From Branchiostoma floridae (lineage: Eukaryota; Chordata; Leptocardii; Amphioxiformes; Branchiostomatidae), in NCBI RefSeq assembly GCF_000003815.2, contig NW_023365732.1, positions 240,894 through 300,893 on the forward strand: a DNA stretch of 60,000 nucleotides. The letters run 5' to 3'. The notes under the pieces were generated by a model. That model had not been told where the DNA came from. It did no database searches and saw only the letters and a list, made by a program, of their open reading frames with translations. Position numbers and translations under genes: made by a program. This document shows, in pieces, positions 20,129 to 32,300 of the stretch (position 1 is its first letter; each line of letters starts with the position of its first letter).

Positions 20129-21030
20129 GGGGGGGGGGGGGGCTTTTGAGGCCCGCGCTAACTTCGATGTCCTATAACGCCAGAACGCCTTACGCTAAAG
20201 CCACCAAATTTGGTGAGTTTTCCTAAAATATTGTTGGCAACAATTTTGCGAAGTTTGACAAATTTTCCATTTCTTCGTGTTGCCATAGCAACCGTTTGCT
20301 GACAGGCAGTTTTGCCAAAAATCACTATTTTTGGTTCTAACAATGTATTTTTCAAATTTATTTGCTATATTACTGCTATTTTGTGACATAAATAAAATCT
20401 TATATTATTTAGCATATCTTTCATAATTATGTATGCATAAATTATGCTAATTTGATGACGTCATCAGCCCAAAATCCAAGATGGCGGACCGTATGGCCAG
20501 ATCAAGAATAACAAGCTTATTTTCCCTTAAGATTTGTAACTACCTGGTATTTTTTCATCAAAAACCATCTAAATGAATGAATTTAGTCTATTTCCATTGC
20601 CCTTTGTGATTAGTTGTTGCAAAAAAAGAAGTTTTAAAAATTCAAGGTGGTGGATATAATATGGCGGAGCCTATCTAGTATCTTAGATGTGCATGACGTC
20701 ATTTTATGACGTCATTATGACGTCATCGATGTTGCTATTGGCAATACAAGTCGTAATTAACATTATTATTCTGTTATCTGCACTTATTGTTACATTTTTG
20801 TAGTATAACTTGAAGTTTTCTGAGAATACCCTTTTTTCATGGGTCCGGCCAATATAATCAAATTGATGACGTCATAATTACGTCATCTTACATCAACGTA
20901 ACGTCAAAAGTCAAATACTTGTCAGATATTATGTCGATATAATGTCCTGAAAATTTGGTGACTTTACGGCACGTCGTTCGAGAGTTAGAGGACTTAGAAG
21001 TGGAGGGCCTCAAAAGCCCCCCCCCCCCGG
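20129..21030. mobile_element. Transposon with GGCTTTTGAGGCC termini and CRE cluster
   Basis: The left side reads poly-G then cttttgaggccc; the right side reads ggcctcaaaagcc then poly-C. These form inverted termini, although the left one abuts a gap. Unit 2 lacks the element at this place in the intron. Inside are five perfect TGACGTCA palindromes (20456, 20694, 20707, 20718, 20867) and one TTACGTCA. No coding capacity is seen. Confidence 0.5.
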
Positions 21031-23648
21031 TCCAGGGATGACCAAAAAAGCCCGGTCTGAATAGGGTTAAGGTCTGTCAAGTTGCATCTTCCAGCAGCGG
21101 GTGTGGTGTCCAACGCCTTGGACATGGCCCGGTACATGAAGTTCCACCTCAGCGGGGGAGGGACACGGCCGGCCGCCTGGTGGTCCCGGAGGACACCTTA
21201 CGTCAGACCCACACGGCGGACGCCACCATGTCCTCGTACTGGGACAAAGTCGAACCGTACTGGCCCATAGAAGCGTGGCTGACGCAGGGCTATGGACTGG
21301 GTTGGTCGACCAGCTCCTATAAAGGTATGAATGAATGAATGAATTATTGCCATAAAGTCAATATGCTTCGGTCACAATTGCAAAAAAAAGGGGCCATGCC
21401 GGGCAGTTCACTTTTCTCTTCTTTTTGCAGTTTCCCCTACGTGACCAAATGGTTGTGGCTGTGGCTACAGGGCTATATTTGGGCACGGCAGGGCCCCGTA
21501 TTTTTAAAACTCGGAGTTAAAATCAACCCGGGACCCGTTGACATATAGACGCCATGACCTACCTGTGAAAACTCCAAGAGGTACCCCCGCGCGCGGTATC
21601 TGGTTGTCCACCGGGACAAATTTGTGTTAGAATTGCACCCTGGGTGGAAGGAATAATACCTTCGGAAGCAAGTGTGACCGACGTATTAGTGTTGTGAGTG
21701 ATGTTGTCTAAGTGCAGGCTTCTTCTCGTTACATGAAAGGAGGCTCCTCTCCAAGCAGAGCTTAGACTCCGGCTGTTTTTTTTACTTGTGTGCTTTAAGC
21801 ATTTCTGTTCGGCTTTCTGATTTTTTTGGCCCGTTTTATTCGTATCATTTCCTTCTGCCGACAAAGACGTCGAAAAACAGACGGAGTTGAACTTCTGCCT
21901 TAAGGGTACAAGGAGACCGAGGATTTTGCTGTGGTTTCGAAAGAAGAATTGAACAAATATTGTTCTTTTTTCAACTAATGCCACGAATGTAACTATCTTT
22001 CGTCAGTGTCACTGAAGAAATATAGTAGATGCTAGAAGTGGATTTGACTATATCTTTAGATCCATCAGCTCTCATTATATGCCAAGAATCATAAATGCAT
22101 AAAAGATATAAGGTATGAAAAATCAAAATGTTTCAACCCATACCTGTGGTATGGTTGAAATGTAATGATAAAAAGGTATTTAATGGAGGCATGGCATCTT
22201 CGAACTCTTATGCATGCGTTCTGTGCAGGCTACAGACGGGTTTATCACCGCGGATCTATGGTGGGCTTCACATCTATGCTGTCCCTGTATCCTTCCGCGT
22301 CAGGAGGCGTCTTCACCTCCATGAACGGTCCCAACACAGCGGCCAATGACATCCATGACGTCATCCACTACCAGGTCGCAGATATTCTTACAGGTACAAT
22401 TTTTGTTTTGTTGGTAGAAAAAAGAATCCGTCCCATAGCTGGCAAAGATATAGTTAGTTAAAGTTTTTCCCACTCCAGACAATGCATAGGGCGGCGCCCA
22501 TCTCCGTTTCAGTAGCCCTGGGGCCACACAACTTTGTGCAAACACTACAGCAGGTGGTGTGTTCAACTTCCATGCATACTCTTTGAACGTAAAGTGATAA
22601 GCAGATAAAGCTGTATGTACCATTTTTAAAGGCTTTGGTATAAGTCGACTGGGGATCGAACTCTTGACCTACCGAATGGAAGGCAAACACCCCCCCGTAG
22701 GAAAACCTGTCACATGTAATATTCACCTTGAATATTCACCTTGAAGAAACAGCCAGTCGGTACCCGTAAGAGTAATGAGGCTGTGCAAAAGTTGGACTGC
22801 GGGGTAATCAATGTCAATCATTCAAAAAATCATTCCAATAAATCTTGATACTACATAATCAATCAGATTTGTGAAATTTATACAGATAATATATCTACCG
22901 AGACAAGGCAAGAAAAGAAACAGTTTTATGGTTATGTCATGTCTGCTCATTGTTAGGAAAGGACCACTGGCTGAATTCTACCACAGCCTGCACGTATCCT
23001 GCACCCTGGTGGAAGACACGACAGACTAGGCCAGGAGCACAGCCGTCCCTAAAGTCTCGTCCAACTTCCTGCGAGACAAGCGTGACTACGAGGGTGTCTA
23101 TGGCAACCATCCGACAGGCAACTTGACTATCAGCCTGAACACGACCGACAACAAGTTATACTTCAGTCTTGGTCTGATCAAACATGGTCTAGTTCTTCCT
23201 TCCGAGTCTGATAACCAAATTCTCCTTCGGGCAGAAGAACCGTTAGAGTATATCCCCACTATTGTTGCCGATGTAGAAGTCAAAGGTGGCGAGATATTCT
23301 CTTTATCGCTGCAAAACTATCCTCCCGAACCGCCTATACTGTTCGAGCGAGGCCTGAAGCTGACAGACCCGGACCCTACAGAGCCGGAGTGGGGCGACTG
23401 TACAGGCGTCTCCGGCTCTCCGGACCGCACAGCTTCGAGTAACACATTCGCCTTCTTGCTCGTTTTGGCTTATATGTTTACTGTCTAATCTTATACCATG
23501 TATGCAAGAAAATGCTTGGTCAGAGAATATAAAAGTAAGAGGGACACAACAATGTATGCTATGAATGCCCCGGTAACCATTCCACAAGAAAAAATTCTAC
23601 AGGCAATAAAGCATTACCATATGTCATAGCAATGGTGTCTCTTTATTT

Positions 23649-23663
23649 TCGCACACTCACACT

Positions 23664-23729
<66 letters not shown>

Positions 23730-24075
23730 CAGACATACGCACACACGCTTACACATACCCACACACACACACGCACACACGCTTACACACATACACATTC
23801 ACACACGCACACACGCTTACACACACACACATACACGTACACACACCAACGCACACACACACATACATACACACACACCACTCATACACACACACTCATT
23901 TTCCTTGTACGTAGAATTAATTTGATTGCAAACAGAATGTGCGTGTATGTATGTGTGTGTGTGTGCGTGTGTGCTTGTGTGTGTGTGTTTCTGTGTGTGT
24001 GTGTGTGTGTGTGTGGTTGTGCGTGTACTTGTGTGTGCGTGTTTGTGTGTGTGCGTGCGTGCGTGTGTGTGTATG
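23649..24075. repeat. Mirrored (CA)n / (TG)n microsatellite
   Basis: A CA-rich tract (23649-23905) is followed, after about 30 bases, by a TG-rich tract (23938-24074) on the same strand. The two can pair with each other. Open frames across it are repeat artefacts. Confidence 0.9.
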
Positions 24076-24362
24076 ATTTATCTGACAGTCCGTCATTTCG
24101 AAGATAAAGAGAATGACACCACTGCTATGACATATGGTACAAACTTTACTGCGTGTAGATATTTTTCATGTAGAATGGATACGTGGGCATTCATAGCATC
24201 GTTGTGTCGCGCATACTTTTATATTCACAACAGTGCCGCAGTGAACGAACCCCACAGTGCCACACTAGTCAGTCCAGCGAGATTCCACCTGAAGCAAGTT
24301 GAGTAGTCTGTATGCAGGCACGCCCATGTTAGAGGTGACGCTTTGACATTCCAACTATGTAA

Positions 24363-25473
24363 CTAGAGTTCCACGAACACATCCCTTCGCCAAATAATCA
24401 TGTCTTTATTCAAGACTTTAAGGTCTTATTCATGTATTGCTAAAGAGTACCTATCCCAATAGCAAACGACTGCATTACTCCGGCCTGGCCGAATAGTAAA
24501 TGATGATGGGGGCTTTGGCCAAGTTAGGAATAAAAACCTAGTAGGGGTTAGCTGGCCTATGAGTGAACTGACCACCCGGTGCTGGATAGACTGCAAAAGT
24601 GATACTGAAATCCCATGGCAAATTATTTGGTCAAATTCTTCTCTATTTTCATCTACTGACACTGTAGCTGACACTTCCTGTGTTCATTCAGTAGCCTGAA
24701 TGAGTAAACACCTACAAAACTACTCACAGAACTCCTATTCAAAACACACCGGATGGCCATCTAGTGGATAAAACGTCATTCTTGTGCAGTTAATAACGTT
24801 TCTGTTTATATACGATATACATGTCCCCACCCTCTGATGAAAATGGAATGGTCCACTGAATGATGTAATCAGACTCACAAGGCTCAGGGCTCATGTGAGA
24901 TATAGGTCAAAATGAGATAGTTAAACATAAATATAGAAAACACTGTTTATTTCTGTTAATTGGCCACTGATTACAATTTAATGCATCTCACCATGTAGAT
25001 TATTATCTAAAGTACCTTTCAGACAAAAACAATGCAAATGAATGAACTCATACTTGAGTTATTCCCCTTCAAAGAAAATAATAAAAACACCCGTTGCAGT
25101 TCAAAACAAGCCTCCAGGTGGGACCAAACGTACACAACTTATTCCATGCCCAAAGACGTATCCCCTACCCAAAAATCATGAACCTGGAACATGAGGAACA
25201 CGTTACCTCCAGCTTTGAACCTCCGCAGCAATACCGTAACTCGACGCTAGGAGGCCCATTGACTTCCTTTTCAACTAAATATCATGTAAAACCATCCGCA
25301 ACGTCTCGAGTTATGCACTCTACAAAAAAGCGGACGGACGCACACTCGGCTCGCTGCAGTTCCGACGGAAAGTGCTACGACAACCAATTTCGAACACGAG
25401 CTTCATGTTCCTTTCCGCAATCGCTACTCATGATCAAATACCAAATAACATAAAAATCCATACACAGCTACTC
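24363..25473 (-). mobile_element. Helitron-family fragment replacing PGRP exons in unit 2
   Basis: The left edge is ctagagttccacgaac (reverse of hairpin plus CTAG) placed after host ...actatgtaa, the same A^T point that unit 3 shows uninterrupted as gtaataattg. The right edge joins tagcttgtctgaaatg, which in unit 3 lies after PGRP exon 2. The 5' Helitron end is missing. Confidence 0.55.
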
Positions 25474-25542
25474 TAGCTTGTCTGAAATGTGTGGTGTTGA
25501 GCGGTAAGGACGGGTACATGTGTGCGTTTGTGTCTTCGTGTG

Positions 25543-25568
25543 GGTGTGTTTGTGTATGTGTATGTGTA

Positions 25569-25655
<87 letters not shown>

Positions 25656-25670
25656 GTGTTTGTATATGTG
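25543..25670. repeat. (TATGTG)n minisatellite
   Basis: About 20 copies of the hexamer; units 1 and 3 have only one or two at the same place. Confidence 0.9.
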
Positions 25671-26282
25671 TGAATAAAAAGTGTTGATAACTAAGAACAG
25701 CTCACCTGCTTTTGTTTGAATAACTGGGCTGATGAAAGTAAGAAACACATAAACTAAAAGAAACCTTTGGTCATATAAGGAAAATATTCCCCAATAGCAT
25801 CTCAGTGTTGTTGGAACAAAGGCGCCGCCTGGCAATGCTCACTAGAACTACAACAGTTATGCGGAAGACGAATCACTTTGTGCGCGCTCAGTGATTTATT
25901 AGCACACCTTGTGGGCGCTCAAAATGTGACCTGTCCTTGGCACTGAAAAGTATTTATATTCACACACAATACCAGACGCAAATACACACTACTGCTACAG
26001 AAGTTGAGAAAAATCAACATTCGGGCATGTAAGAGTGATTGAAGGGACAAAACATGCTATCACAACCAATAAGTCTTTCATTCCTGTATTTAATATAACA
26101 GTGAATAATGATTATGGACAAAATAAGATAAGTATTCTAGATATGAGGATGTAGAATAAATGAAGTACAGACACTTGTACAGTAATGTATCAAAATTAAA
26201 CGGATTCAGTGACCTGAAGTTACCACCGAAATATCGAAATTCGATTGCCTTGGATCAGGTAATCTATGGGGACGGGAACGGG

Positions 26283-26382
26283 NNNNNNNNNNNNNNNNNN
26301 NNNNNNNNNNNNNNNNNNNNNNNNNNNNNNNNNNNNNNNNNNNNNNNNNNNNNNNNNNNNNNNNNNNNNNNNNNNNNNNNNN
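26283..26382. other. Assembly gap (100 N)
   Basis: A run of 100 N after a G-rich stretch; the matching places at 2584 and 52446 are poly-G runs, which may explain the break. Confidence 0.99.
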
Positions 26383-26542
26383 TACTATCTCAATCAAAGA
26401 CTATCTTTCACGAAATAAAACTGACATGGGTATTTACGTAAGGCGCAGCTGCTGCGAAATGCAGTAATTGGTCAAACAAATGCATGTAATACTACATGTA
26501 ATCTCAGTGTATATCTGACTTCATTCTGAAACTGCCACGTCA

Positions 26543-28899
26543 TTAGCTTCGCCAAGAAGCTTATGTTTTTGCCGACTTGGGTCTGTATGTAGGTCAACAG
26601 GATATAACTCGAGAAATTGTGGATGGAACTTTTTTATTTTTTGCAGGTGTGTAGCGGTTGTTTAAAGGCATGCCTAGTTCGAAAATGGGTTACCTGGCGT
26701 TTTCCTATGGTACATTAGCGAGCTTAGTATTTTTTTTGGTGTTTTTTCGGGAGGCATAAGTCAAAATGTAGCTGGGCGATTTCCACGATATTTGGCAGGT
26801 CTGTAGCGGCTGTGGAAAGGATTGCCATGTGCGAGAATGGTTTAGCTACCTTTTACCTATGGTGCTGTAGCTGGCTTTGTATGTAAGTGCGTTTGTCTGT
26901 AAGCAAGATAACTCGAGATGTTCTTGATGGATGTTAATGATATTTGGTTGATAGGTAGGGGACACAGAAAGGAAGGTCAAGTTCGACAATGGGCCTCCTG
27001 GCAAATTGTTTTGGTACTGCAAGTGAGCATCAAAGTTTTCGCCTAAATTTTCCAGAAGTGCCAGGTTCGTGATTTTTTACTGGTGGATAGCTGTTGGTAC
27101 TAGGAGTCAATGGTCTAATTTTGGGCCCCCTAGCAGCTTGTTTGGAATTGCAGTGGGTGTTATATTTCGTAACTTTTTAGATGGATAACTCCTGAGGGGA
27201 TTGATGGATATTTTTTGTTTTTGGTAGGTAGGTACTTTGGATGATTATCAACATAATGAGATGCAAATTATATAAATCACTCTGTATTTAATATAATTAC
27301 TTAGGGAAACTTCTATAACGGTTGAAAAATACTTGTGACGGAGTCACCTGAAAGGACTTGAATCGACCCATAGATGTCTAAAAATAGAGAAGAAGTAGGT
27401 CAAAGGAGCCAGTGGAAGCAGGGGCTCCCTGATAAACAGACGTTGTCTTGGAAGCATGAAATTCTGATTGACCAGGGATGTTACTAGGTCATCCGTGTAC
27501 TATTCCGCCAGGATGGAGTCTGGTAGAGACTACTGGCTGAAAAATGCCTATAAATGGTCATGGTTCATGTTAGCAAAATACAAAGCCTGACCGTGTCCAA
27601 CACGTATCTATAAAATTAAGCAATTAAATAGCTTGCTGAATTGATGTCAATACGACAGCACACAGCAAAGGATTCATAGCAGTTGAAATATAACATATCT
27701 ATATACAAGTGTTGCTTATATCTATATACAGATCAACAATAAAAGCAACACTATATCATGGGAACGGTAAAAATGTAGTAGAGGGAACTTGACGAATATC
27801 ACTTGATATAAAGATGTAGAGCTAATATCTACGAGACACTTCAGGTGTATTTTCTTATGATGGACTGCAAGGAAACTTGGTGTTCCATGTGCCAGTAACA
27901 CTACATGGGTCTAAACAAACGAATAAGTACTATGTAAAGTCAGTAATATAACATAATTGAACAATGACGGCTTGTAACACATAGTACTTACATCTGTGAA
28001 CTAGGTTAAAACAACAAGTGACCAAGTGCTGGGACAAGACAAACCCAACATGTTGAAGAACAGCACTTAGGTCAAAAGGGTCACCGTCAATTATCCACGC
28101 ATTCCTCAACTCTTAACAGAGATGTCATGTTGTAAGGGAAAGGTCGGCTAGAAAGAACTGACATCATTGCGAGAAATACAAATCGCCAAAGGTGACAGGC
28201 GGCTGTCATCGGACAGTCGCAGAAATCATAACCTTGGACTCTGTAAAATACCTCTGACTTAACTCGCGACTGCAAAACTTTACTTTCTATTTTCATGAGA
28301 TTGAAACAAACGTTCACCAAGGCGGGGGTCGTAGCAATCCTTACATATGGCCCTTAGATGACCCTTGGTGAGTTAAAAAGTTCCGTAAATTGGAAGGAAC
28401 AACTGTTACAGTGGCCGGGGTTTGGTGAGTGACGGATGCAATTATCGGCGTGACTTCCTGTGGTTTCCAGGTTTCCAAGACCTACCCACATACCAAATAT
28501 CACTTCAATCCATTCAGCCGGTCTTCAATTTGCTGGTTTCTACATACATACATACATACATACATACATACATACATACATACATACATACATACAAACG
28601 CTACCCAAAACATAACCAGCTCTCCGAAAGTAATTATGACAACACAAAATAGAACAGTAACCTCATACCTGTACAAATTGTTCTGATTATGCAAAGACAT
28701 TCATTCACATCGCCAAAACATTTGCTGCATTATGTACACCGACAGAATAGACTAATCTACTCACAATGTTCATAATCCAACCAACCACTACACGATGTGA
28801 CTAGATAACATATGGACTTATACACATTAATCATTCAAAAAGAACTATCTTCCATAGAAATTGTTTATTTGGCGAAGATATGTGTTCGAGGAACTCTAG
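26543..28899 (+). mobile_element. Helitron-like element in unit 2 (2357 bp)
   Basis: It begins ttagcttcgccaagaagc and ends with hairpin GTTCGAGGAAC then TCTAG. Units 1 (about 2750) and 3 (about 52636) have the uninterrupted host cgtcattttctg, which equals the left flank cgtca plus the right flank ttttctg, so there is no target duplication. A small minus-strand frame (28087-28320, 77 aa, with a Cys-containing GYDFCDCPM stretch) recurs in the unit 3 element as an 83-aa frame (57057-57308); its identity is unknown. A (CATA)n repeat is at 28541-28595. Confidence 0.7.
28541..28595. repeat. (CATA)n microsatellite
   Basis: Perfect tetranucleotide tract inside the Helitron-like element; short and imperfect in the unit 3 counterpart. 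Confidence 0.9.
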
Positions 28900-29046
28900 T
28901 TTTCTGTATTTTCACAACAGGGGAATCCCATGGCAGGTTTGTAACTCCACTCACACAACCCCCCACCCTCGCCCGATATAACTAATACCTCTCGTTTTAC
29001 TGTATGTAAATTACATAAACTGAAGACGTCAGAATACCAGACCTTA

Positions 29047-29161
29047 GGCCACAGCAAGTAAATTTTATGGATGACATCCTCTGCAGATTGCAAAAATAGT
29101 GTGATAGGGCGAAAAAAACAAGATGGGTGAAAAAAAAAAGATGGCTACATTTTCAAAAGTA
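29047..29161. mobile_element. Left end of Harbinger-like MITE, unit 2
   Basis: TTA then GGCCACAGCAAGTAAATT, matching 2897 onward, running into the gap. The right end is not seen after the gap. Confidence 0.5.
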
Positions 29162-29261
29162 NNNNNNNNNNNNNNNNNNNNNNNNNNNNNNNNNNNNNNN
29201 NNNNNNNNNNNNNNNNNNNNNNNNNNNNNNNNNNNNNNNNNNNNNNNNNNNNNNNNNNNNN
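29162..29261. other. Assembly gap (100 N)
   Basis: It replaces the promoter-proximal region of NTase-TPR gene B that units 1 and 3 show. Confidence 0.99.
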
Positions 29262-29352
29262 GATATCTGGTGGGGAATTACATTCTCCCACCTGTATTTC
29301 CGAACCATCGGTACCTGTGGATATAAGTAGAACTTCCTGTACGAATTCCGCC

Positions 29353-32300
29353 ATGTTGAGGGTCTGTGAGAAACTCCGTGAGGCGGACGCGAAGGGCAGG
29401 AGGTACGGACTAGCCCGTGCGGAGACAGGCTACCTCCGTGCCCTGGTGGACGCCGTGGCTGACAAGGACAGGCTGGCGGAAGTGGAGCTTCTCAAAAGTC
29501 TGGGTGACGTGAACTTGGAGAAGGGAAGACGCGAGAAGGATGTAGGGAGGTTCAACATGGCCTTGGCGCTTTACGTGGCTGCTATGGTCCGGTGTGGCTA
29601 TCGGGATCAGGGGGATGGTATAGAACACCGATACGAATACGCGGAGAGACTTTTACAAGGGGTGACGTCAAAGGGGTCACAGGGTCAGGAACCACAAACT
29701 GAAGACAAGGAGACGACTACACCTGCAAAGGTGGCTCTGAAGTTTCAAAACCTCGACAAGAAACGGTCTGCCGGTGGTAACACAGACTCCATGCTGGTTG
29801 GATACGCACAATTAATAGTAGAGGGAATAGTAAACGAGAACAACATGTTAGAAACAGAAGCGATCAAAAGCCTCGGTGACGTGTACCTGAAAAGAGGAAC
29901 AGAAACTGGAGACACTAGAGACTTGACCAGAGCTACTGCCCTGTACAACACGGCACTGGCGCGGTGTAACAACGTTCAGGGAACAGTTGCCATTGTCCAC
30001 CGCTTGCTGTACACAGCAAAAATCAGGCAGGACATCACCACAAAAAGCATAAAGGTGAGTGTTAACGATAAAGACAATCTATGCATCTTGTTACCTCCAT
30101 GAAAAATGGATGTATAGTTTTTGGCTTGTGTGTTTGTATGTGTGTGTGTTTCCGGATATCCGGATATGTTTGGTCAGTACAACATTAGAACCACTTGATG
30201 GACTACAACAATATTCAGTATGTGGGTAGGGGCCCGGGTTAGAAAGACGAAGGTCAAGGTCAATTTTGGGCCCCTGGTATGTGACCTTGGTACAGCAGCA
30301 GAACTTCCATTTTGTGTATTTGTTTTTGTGACAGATGATGTGCGGATGTGCTTGTGATATACGGAAGAAGTGATGTATGTTTGGGCCCCCTAACTGCTCT
30401 GGAAATGGAGGGGCGTTTTTGTCAAAATCTTCAAAGGAGCATAACGGAACATAGGAACAATGGATTTCCATGATATTTAGCATGCTGGTATCTGTGGTAC
30501 AGATGTACATAATGAAGTACAAATTATGCAAATTTGGACTTAATTGGCATACTAAATGAGGAAAATCGATATCTAGTGTTTTTTAATATTGGACTCAAAT
30601 ACATGTAACATATGTAGTTTGTGACAGGTGGAAGATATCAAAAAGCCCCCAGTTTGCATAATTAATGTGAAAGTGTTCTAATTCTTCTCATGACATGTAG
30701 TAAATGATTCGATTGTCAACATTGTGACTTGTGTAAGTTAGTTAAAGGTGTACACAAGCAAGCATAAATGTCATGGCTGTTTGCATCCGTCTGTCTCGGA
30801 AGACAATGGTAGGCAGACAGGGTGGGTTTAAGGCGACCCGTCTGCCTGACCTACACTTGGGTTTTTAAGGTTAAGGAGGGGTGTGCACTTCCTTCTCCTC
30901 CCTCTCGTCCACTGGCGCACTAAGTCCTACAGTGGCAACTGTCTGCAACGTGTAATCCCCCCCCCCCCCAGCAGATGTAGCTTTGTTGTTCGGAGTTTCC
31001 GTCTCCTCCTACCCCTGACTCGTGTGTCAAGGCGGGTGCGTCATGCCCGAACATGCCCCTAGGACTAATGAGGGACTTTCAATGGCTCGCCAGTCGCTAA
31101 CGTAGCCTGCCATGCACTTGTGGGTTCTCAGAACCCTGTTCAAAAATTATCTCGCCGCCATCTAATAATGAAACGAGACAAAAGAACTACCTTGCGCGTT
31201 TTGTACTCCGCGCAATCCTTGGCAAAGTGTCCTTCACTGTCACAGGAGTAGAATGTCTGTCTGAGAAGTGGGACCGCGTGGCGCAATCGGCAGCGCGTTG
31301 GTCTCAGGCCCAAGAGATCCTGAGTTCGAATCAGGCTATCGTGTCACCGATCTTGTGCCCTTGGAAAAGGCACTTTACACGACTTTCCTCACTTAACTCA
31401 GGTGTAAATGAGTACCTAGCTGCGGCTATAGCTAGTGGCAGTGACAGGCCTTTGTGGCGGTAACAGGAAGCATAAATTATGCAGATATAAAAGTTATTTG
31501 TATAATCAGAATATTTCATGGAGGTATGAGCTCTCCGAACTCTCGTTTTTTGCTTCTGCTATGATATGGGGTGAGTGTGTTCTGTATCTTTGACGAAAGG
31601 GTAGTTCCAGAAGTCGTGAATATATTTTCACAGTGTTTGGTCTGTTCGTAGAGGATGATGACGGCTTAATGATGACATATGCTCTATTATATTGGGCCCA
31701 TGTAGTCAATGATGCCCCAATAAACAACCAGTCACCATATTTACAACATACACTTTTTGTTAGGTTGGCGTGACGTGAGGAAATTTATATTACATTTGAC
31801 CATTCATCAAAGTTTTAATTATGCGTTAGATAACACGCACGATTGCCCACCTGTTAATCATTCCTTGGTCTCCATTTGTTTTTGTAGAAGTCATCTCAAA
31901 CAGAACGACAACAAGACGTGCAAAAACGAAAGGACCACACCTCTCCCTTCTCAACTGCAACCTCAAGTGACAACACTAATGACCGAATGCGCCGTCCACA
32001 CAGGTAGGTACAGGGAATAGTATAGGGGATGCTGGTTCTTTATTATTGATTTGGACTACCCTATAAGGTATACAAATCTTTGTGTATTGTAGAATGATAA
32101 AATAGACATTTTGTTATTTCTTTTCAGTACCCCGGAAGTACAAAAAGTTGAAACCTCGATAGGAGTCAACGATGACATGTTAGTGCCACCAAGTTCTTTC
32201 TTTTGTTTTCGCAAGTGTAAAATGGCTCTTAAATGTAAATTCTCTGCATTTTAATTCGTTCAAAAACTGAAGAGATGAACCTAACCTGTATGCTAATGAA

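Larger units (their letters stand above)
19181..23488 (+). pseudogene. Beta-lactamase-like hydrolase gene A, broken copy
   Basis: Remnants align with gene B: exon 2 3' half 19181-19335, exon 3 21072-21324, exon 4 22229-22393, exon 5 22957-23488. Exon 1 with the nucleophile and the first half of exon 2 with the Tyr motif are missing. The sequence immediately left of 19181 is not gap, so the loss is real at least there. Exon 3 has five G where B has six (about 21155), shifting the frame. Exon 5 has a 5-base net insertion near 23025 that brings a stop soon after. A Gly conserved in B (QPLGMND) is Trp here. The C-terminal domain and hydrophobic tail are preserved after the lesion. AATAAA is at 23605-23610. 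Confidence 0.8.
1..24335 (+). repeat. Segmental duplication unit 1 (PGRP-A, NTase-TPR A, beta-lactamase-like A)
   Basis: Position 1 aligns with 24336 and 49779 (the block around the word aactatgtaa), giving periods of about 24.3 and 25.4 kb. The order PGRP, NTase-TPR, hydrolase is the same in each unit, all on the + strand, and introns as well as exons match. Unit-specific content here: the Penelope-like insertion at 6682-10812, a Helitron-like element at 17409-18739 and a CRE-rich element next to the gap ending at 20128. The window opens inside the PGRP 5' flank, so the true left edge is not visible. Confidence 0.85.
25474..26542. other. Orphan PGRP 3' flank in unit 2
   Basis: Sequence matching the PGRP downstream region of units 1 and 3, including AATAAA at 25673-25678, but with no PGRP exon. 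A hexamer repeat TATGTG is expanded at about 25543-25670. A 100-N gap lies at 26283-26382. Confidence 0.7.

Noticed and set aside
23632-24306. Open frames of His-Thr or Val-Cys repeats
   Set aside because: They translate CA/TG microsatellites. The same holds for frames at 25473-25835 and 48407-48903.
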